A DNA stretch of 62,781 bases, taken from Methanobrevibacter sp. UBA412. GTDB taxonomy: Archaea > Methanobacteriota > Methanobacteria > Methanobacteriales > Methanobacteriaceae. The notes under the pieces are model-generated. The model was not told the origin of the DNA, searched no databases, and was given only the letters and a program-made list of their open reading frames with translations. Positions 58,784-62,781 of the stretch are shown here, in pieces; position 1 is the first letter of the stretch; each line of letters starts with the position of its first letter. The translations under genes were made by a program, and so were the position numbers. The stretch spans positions 1 through 62,781 of the forward strand of contig DAGJ01000018.1 of NCBI GenBank assembly GCA_002495685.1. The letters run 5' to 3'.

Positions 58784-60691
58784 ATGGCAATGGATTTAGA
58801 ACAAATTGATGGTGTAGGAACTAAATTATCTAAGAAAATATTAAATAGTGTTGGGGGAAAGGAAAATCTTTCCCAAATCGTTGAAAACCTAGATTTGGAG
58901 CAATTAAGTAAAATTGATGGTATTTCACAAAGAAAAGCTATTCAAATTATGAATAGTTTATTAGGAAACCCTCAAGAGAAATTTTTAAAAAGTGAAAGGG
59001 CTCATGTTTTGTATGAAGAGATTATAAGTAAAATTTTAAATTTTTCTAATACAAATTATAGTCGTAATCGTGTCCAATTATTGTCCCCTACAACAGATAT
59101 TAATAAGATTAATAGGCATTTAGATTTTGTAATGGAAGCTAAGGATAAAATTAGTCATTTACCTATTGATGATTTAAAAGTTTTAATGAAAAATTTAGGA
59201 GAACCAGAAGAAGTTAAAGGTTCTTATGATCCAAGTAAAGTTATTGTTGTGGAATCTCAGGAAGATGGGAATTATTTAACTGATTTGAATTTAAATAAGT
59301 ATTATCCTATTGTTGTTGCTAGTAATTCCCAATTGTTTGCTGATGAAATTAGAGATTATGAAGTAATTTTTTATGTTTATAATGAAGGTTTCTTGGATTT
59401 TGGTGATATGGGTAATGTTATTATGATTAGTCATGAATCTCCTGTTTATGAGATTGTTCCCGAAATGGTAATTGATTATTTTGATAATAATAGAGAATTA
59501 TTTGAAAAAATTTTTGAAATTCGTAATATTTTAGGCTTAAATAGTGTTTGTGATTGTGTTGAACCTTTATTAAGTGATTTGGATGATTTTAAAAGTAATG
59601 ATATAAATATTGAAGAAATTGTTTTAAATGTTAAGCAAGATATGGATGAAGAGTTAAAAAATAGTATAAAAAATGTTGATATTGGAGGAGATGAAGTCCT
59701 CGATTTATTAAATAATGATTTACCTAAAAAAATAGAGGAAATATTTGAAGAGATTATAAGTAAAGGTAAAGAAAAATTATTAGAAGCTACCCATATTGAC
59801 TTTGATCCTTACATAAAAAAATATCCAATCGAAATAGATAAAGAAGAATTAGAAAGAATAAACCAAGAACAAGAAAATATCAAAACAACAAATTTATATG
59901 ATAAAAAAATAACAATAGCATCCCAATTATATAATATCAGAAAACAAGCTGAAGAGGAAATAGAAGAAACTATAAAATTTGATTATGAATTCACATTAGG
60001 AAGTTTCGCATACACATACAATTTAAACAAACCCAAAATAAGTGAAAATTTAAAAATAACACAAGGAATAAACTTAAATTTAGCCCTAAATCAAAATATC
60101 CAAAAAATAGATTATCACTTATCCCCTGAAGATAATATAGCATTATTAACTGGGGCAAATAGTGGAGGAAAAACAACACTTCTAGAAACAATCGGTCAAA
60201 TAAATATAATGACCCAAATGGGTTTACCTATACCTGCAAAAGAAGCAGAAGTAAAAATATTAAATGAAATATATTACTTTAGCAAAGGAAGATCATTAGA
60301 TGCAGGAGCATTTGAATCATTTCTTAATGTATTCATGCCAATAGTAACAAATAATCATAAAAAATTAGTATTATTAGATGAATTAGAAGGAATAACAGAA
60401 TTAGAAGCAGCAGTGAAAATAATAAGTAGTTTCATTGAAATGTTAAAAGAAACAGAATCATATGGAATAATAGTAACCCATATGGCAAAAGAATTAAGTA
60501 ATTACACAAAAGTACGTATAGATGGAATAGAAGCAAAAGGATTAGATAAAAACTATAATTTAATAGTGAATAGAACTCCACAAATCAATCTTCTAGCAAA
60601 AAGTACACCTGAACTTATTCTAAAAAGAATATATGAAAACTCACACGGAAAATTAAAAGAAGTATATGGAGAAATACTTAAAAAATTTTAA
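58784..60691 (+). CDS. MutS-like ATPase with N-terminal helix-hairpin-helix
   Basis: A 635 aa protein. Residues 5-70 hold helix-hairpin-helix motifs (IDGVGTKLSKKIL, IDGISQRKAIQIM) that bind DNA non-specifically. The C-terminal third is a MutS-family ABC ATPase: Walker A GANSGGKTTLLE near residue 463, GRSLDAGAFESFLN as signature and LVLLDELEG as Walker B. It belongs to an archaeal MutS-related group and lacks mismatch-recognition domains. The start at 58784 (or 58790) follows TAGGT. Codon preference switches abruptly from T-ending to A/C-ending at about 59815. Confidence 0.85.
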   Translation: MAMDLEQIDGVGTKLSKKILNSVGGKENLSQIVENLDLEQLSKIDGISQRKAIQIMNSLLGNPQEKFLKSERAHVLYEEIISKILNFSNTNYSRNRVQLLSPTTDINKINRHLDFVMEAKDKISHLPIDDLKVLMKNLGEPEEVKGSYDPSKVIVVESQEDGNYLTDLNLNKYYPIVVASNSQLFADEIRDYEVIFYVYNEGFLDFGDMGNVIMISHESPVYEIVPEMVIDYFDNNRELFEKIFEIRNILGLNSVCDCVEPLLSDLDDFKSNDINIEEIVLNVKQDMDEELKNSIKNVDIGGDEVLDLLNNDLPKKIEEIFEEIISKGKEKLLEATHIDFDPYIKKYPIEIDKEELERINQEQENIKTTNLYDKKITIASQLYNIRKQAEEEIEETIKFDYEFTLGSFAYTYNLNKPKISENLKITQGINLNLALNQNIQKIDYHLSPEDNIALLTGANSGGKTTLLETIGQINIMTQMGLPIPAKEAEVKILNEIYYFSKGRSLDAGAFESFLNVFMPIVTNNHKKLVLLDELEGITELEAAVKIISSFIEMLKETESYGIIVTHMAKELSNYTKVRIDGIEAKGLDKNYNLIVNRTPQINLLAKSTPELILKRIYENSHGKLKEVYGEILKKF

Positions 60692-60759
60692 AAAGAAAAT
60701 AATAAAATACAAAAACAACAAAAATTAAATAAATATAAATTAAAGGCCTAAAGATAAAA

Positions 60760-62415
60760 ATGAAAGTTACAAGCAACACAAGAAATCCTAATCTAAAAAG
60801 ATTAAACGAAATAATCAAAGTACTGCGGAAAAATGGATTAGAACATATTAACGAACACGCAAAACTATCACACAAAAATCCATTTAAGAAAAAAAGTAGT
60901 GAAGAAGAAGAATTAGAAGCAAATACAAACTTACTTGCAATAAGAGTAAGAAAAAGTTTCCAGGAATTAGGACCAACTTTCATAAAATTAGGCCAAACAT
61001 TAAGTACACGTCCAGATTTAGTAGGATATGAAATGGCGGATGAACTAAGTAAATTACAAGATAATAACCCTGCCATACCAGTTGATGAAATAAAAACACA
61101 AATAGAAACAGAATTAGAAAAACCCTTAACAGAAATTTACTCAGATTTTGATGAAACACCAATTGCAACAGCAAGTATAGGACAAGTACATCATGCAACC
61201 CTAAAAAAAGAAAAAAAAGAAGTTGTAGTAAAAGTACAAAAACCAGGATTAGAAGAAATAATAAAAACTGATTTAAACTTAATGAGATTCTTCGCTAAAC
61301 GTATAGACAAATATATATACAGAGCAAAAACTTTAAACTTACCCGCTATCGAAAAAGAATTTGAAAGATCCCTAAACAAAGAAATAGATTATAACCAAGA
61401 ACTTTCAAATATGCAAAGATTTAGAGAAAATTTCAAAGATGATTATGGAATTTATATACCTAAAGGATACCCAGAATATTCCACAAAAAAATTAATAACA
61501 ATGGAATTTATTAAAGGAAAAAAAGTATCAGAAGTAATAGAAAATCCTGAAGGATATGATGCTAAATTAATAGCAAATAGAGGAGTAAAATCCTATTTTA
61601 AACAAATTTTAATAGATGGATTTTTCCACGCAGACCCACACCCTGCAAACATATACATTTTAAATAATAACATAGTATGTTATTTAGATGAAGGAATGAT
61701 GGGATGGATGGATACAACATTCCGTGAAAACTTAGCCGAACTATTCCTATTTTTAATATCAAAAGATGCAGATAATATGATAAACCAATTAAGATATATG
61801 GACATATTAACTGATGAAACAGATATAAAATCCTTAAAATATGATTTAAATGATTTAATAGCAAAATATTATGGTGCAGAATTACAAAAAATGCAAGGTG
61901 GAATGACAGATTTAATTAACTTAATGATAGATTATAATGTTGCCCTACCAAGAGAATTTGTATTAATGGCACGAGGAATAGGAATGATAGAAGAAACAGG
62001 ATTAGCTTTAGATCCTGAATTTAATGTAGTTAAAGTATTAAGTCCACTAGCAGAAAAAATATTACTAGACAAATTTAGTCCACATCGTGGAGTAGATTAT
62101 ATAAAACACAATATCATAGAAGTAGAACATATAATGAAAATTTTACCAAAATTTGCAACAAGTATGTTATACAAAATTGAAGAAGGTAAAATAGAAATAG
62201 AAATAGAACCTAAAGGCCTTTCACGTGCTACAGATATGGTATCAATGTCAATCATATTAGCTGCATTGTTAATGGGATCATCATTAGTAATGATAACAAA
62301 TAAAGGTTTAATGATAATGGGTTATCCATTTTTAGGATTTATTGGATTTACAATAAGTTTATTTGTAGCATTAATAAGTGTTTATAATTTCTTTATAAAA
62401 AAAGAAAGAAAATAA
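60760..62415 (+). CDS. UbiB/ABC1-type atypical kinase, membrane-anchored
   Basis: An atypical protein-kinase-like ATPase of 551 aa. The KxGQ helix is FIKLGQTLSTRPDL near residue 76. The Ala-rich loop is ATASIGQVHHA, the ATP Lys is in VVVKVQKP, and the catalytic HADPHPAN is near 290. The metal DFG motif reads DEG in CYLDEGMMGW, with Phe replaced by Glu. Two C-terminal transmembrane helices fill about residues 495-545. In bacteria UbiB supports ubiquinone synthesis; this organism should have none, so a lipid or isoprenoid role is inferred. Confidence 0.88.
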   Translation: MKVTSNTRNPNLKRLNEIIKVLRKNGLEHINEHAKLSHKNPFKKKSSEEEELEANTNLLAIRVRKSFQELGPTFIKLGQTLSTRPDLVGYEMADELSKLQDNNPAIPVDEIKTQIETELEKPLTEIYSDFDETPIATASIGQVHHATLKKEKKEVVVKVQKPGLEEIIKTDLNLMRFFAKRIDKYIYRAKTLNLPAIEKEFERSLNKEIDYNQELSNMQRFRENFKDDYGIYIPKGYPEYSTKKLITMEFIKGKKVSEVIENPEGYDAKLIANRGVKSYFKQILIDGFFHADPHPANIYILNNNIVCYLDEGMMGWMDTTFRENLAELFLFLISKDADNMINQLRYMDILTDETDIKSLKYDLNDLIAKYYGAELQKMQGGMTDLINLMIDYNVALPREFVLMARGIGMIEETGLALDPEFNVVKVLSPLAEKILLDKFSPHRGVDYIKHNIIEVEHIMKILPKFATSMLYKIEEGKIEIEIEPKGLSRATDMVSMSIILAALLMGSSLVMITNKGLMIMGYPFLGFIGFTISLFVALISVYNFFIKKERK

Positions 62416-62781
62416 AAACATACTATTTTTTTTAAAAAAAAGTCATAACCTAAATAAATAGATTATGACTAAATATTACCCGTATACTAACTCTCATGAA
62501 TCATAGGTAGATTACCCTTCCCTCCTCGAGCAACCCTCGAAACAGGCAGCCTGTGCAATGTTAGGTTATTAATTTAGTCACAGATGGTAAAAAAATATAA
62601 CTTTATCTCATAAAAAATACCTATATCATTGTTCACTAAAAAAAATTAATGATACGACAATAATAAATATATTAAAAATAGTATATAACATTTTTTAAAG
62701 AATATATAAAAATTAGTATAAAAATTGGAATAATAAAATTAGTAATTATAAAATGAATTGGCAGCGAAATGAAATTCCCAT
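62416..62781. other. Gene-poor end of window with candidate RNA
   Basis: The first part (62416-62440) is the T8/A8 tract after the UbiB gene. The GC-rich block 62441-62590 is described separately. Bases 62591-62752 are AT-rich with no recognisable feature. An ATG at 62753 opens a frame of nine codons that runs off the window; it has no clear ribosome binding site and cannot be named. Confidence 0.5.
62441..62590 (-). ncRNA. Candidate structured RNA with terminator hairpin
   Basis: A locally GC-rich block in very AT-rich surroundings, with dense self-complementarity. TGACTAAAT (62466-62474) pairs with ATTTAGTCA (62572-62580) as a closing stem. CTAAC and GTTAG extend it after an internal loop. 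TCGAG-CAACC-CTCGA (62527-62541) and ACAGG-CAG-CCTGT (62543-62555) form internal hairpins, and GGTA-GAT-TACC a smaller one. At the minus-strand 3' side, AGTCATAA (62441-62448) pairs with TTATGACT (62463-62470) and is followed by eight T residues, so transcription on the minus strand is favoured. No open frame fits. It matches no tRNA, SRP RNA or RNase P RNA that I recognise. Confidence 0.45.

Noticed and set aside
62501..62581. A tRNA gene in the GC-rich block
   Set aside because: Neither strand gives a 7-bp acceptor stem with a T-loop GTTCRA at the right spacing; the CCTCGAAAC resemblance is only local.
62753..62781. Start of a protein-coding gene at the right edge
   Set aside because: Only nine codons are visible, with no ribosome binding site and no recognisable family; it cannot be supported as a gene.
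1..62781. A CRISPR array or other regularly spaced direct repeats
   Set aside because: No set of identical 20-40-base repeats at regular spacing was seen, and no cas gene is present.

Overview
The window looks like the chromosome of a very AT-rich methanogen of the order Methanobacteriales, most likely a Methanosphaera- or Methanobrevibacter-like gut methanogen. Supporting genes are a CoM/CoB thiol:fumarate reductase subunit B, an FmdE-like protein, a 2-phosphoglycerate kinase, PurP, archaeal SepF, a group II chaperonin, MCM, aIF2-beta, NMD3, EndoMS/NucS, a GHMP-type shikimate kinase and S17e. Promoters have TATA-type boxes. Many genes have GGAG/GGTGA-type ribosome binding sites, a few lack one, and TTG/GTG starts occur. 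No tRNA, rRNA or CRISPR array was seen.

Layout. 0-13 kb: a probable IS end at the left edge, then tfrB, a TrmJ-type methyltransferase, dcd, glyS, an FmdE-like gene, a TatD-like hydrolase, sepF, a DUF1611 gene, a 2-phosphoglycerate kinase, a ZPR1-like zinc protein, and a TetR regulator divergent from a radical SAM/SPASM enzyme. At 12.4-12.9 kb lies a small acidic protein that aligns without gaps to the archaeal histone fold and continues into a predicted coiled coil. 13-23.7 kb: nadC, RNase Z, an MscS channel, nadA, a MetX-like hydrolase, nucS-mntP, an EFR1-type ferredoxin, a heavily N-glycosylatable membrane-anchored zinc-ribbon protein and a nitrilase. 23.7-39.9 kb: a marR-MATE pair, a HEAT-repeat protein divergent from an Lhr helicase, a flavodoxin/NfeD/QueG-like group, small membrane proteins, purP, a phosphodiesterase, rlmE, a methyltransferase, the thermosome, a cyclase-family hydrolase and a coiled-coil protein with three exact-length 50-residue repeats.

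40-46 kb holds two linked minus-strand biosynthetic groups: aroK-chorismate mutase-rps17e and lysC-dapA-dapB-asd, feeding aromatic amino acids and the lysine/threonine/methionine branch. 46-49.4 kb: an SppA-like protease, a small thioredoxin, and a complete but decayed IS1182-like element (47286-49298) with 15-bp inverted ends and a 6-bp target duplication. 50-62.4 kb: an information-processing run (MCM, aIF2-beta, NMD3, TyrRS), thymidylate kinase, a U32 peptidase, a MutS-like ATPase and a UbiB-type kinase.

The last 340 bases carry a GC-rich, highly self-complementary block, probably an uncharacterised structured RNA on the minus strand ending in a hairpin plus T-tract. The most interesting items are the histone-fold/coiled-coil protein, this candidate RNA, the TetR operator in front of the radical SAM gene, the 50-residue repeats, an abrupt codon-preference switch inside the MutS-like gene, and recurring hairpin-plus-T-tract ends that resemble intrinsic terminators.
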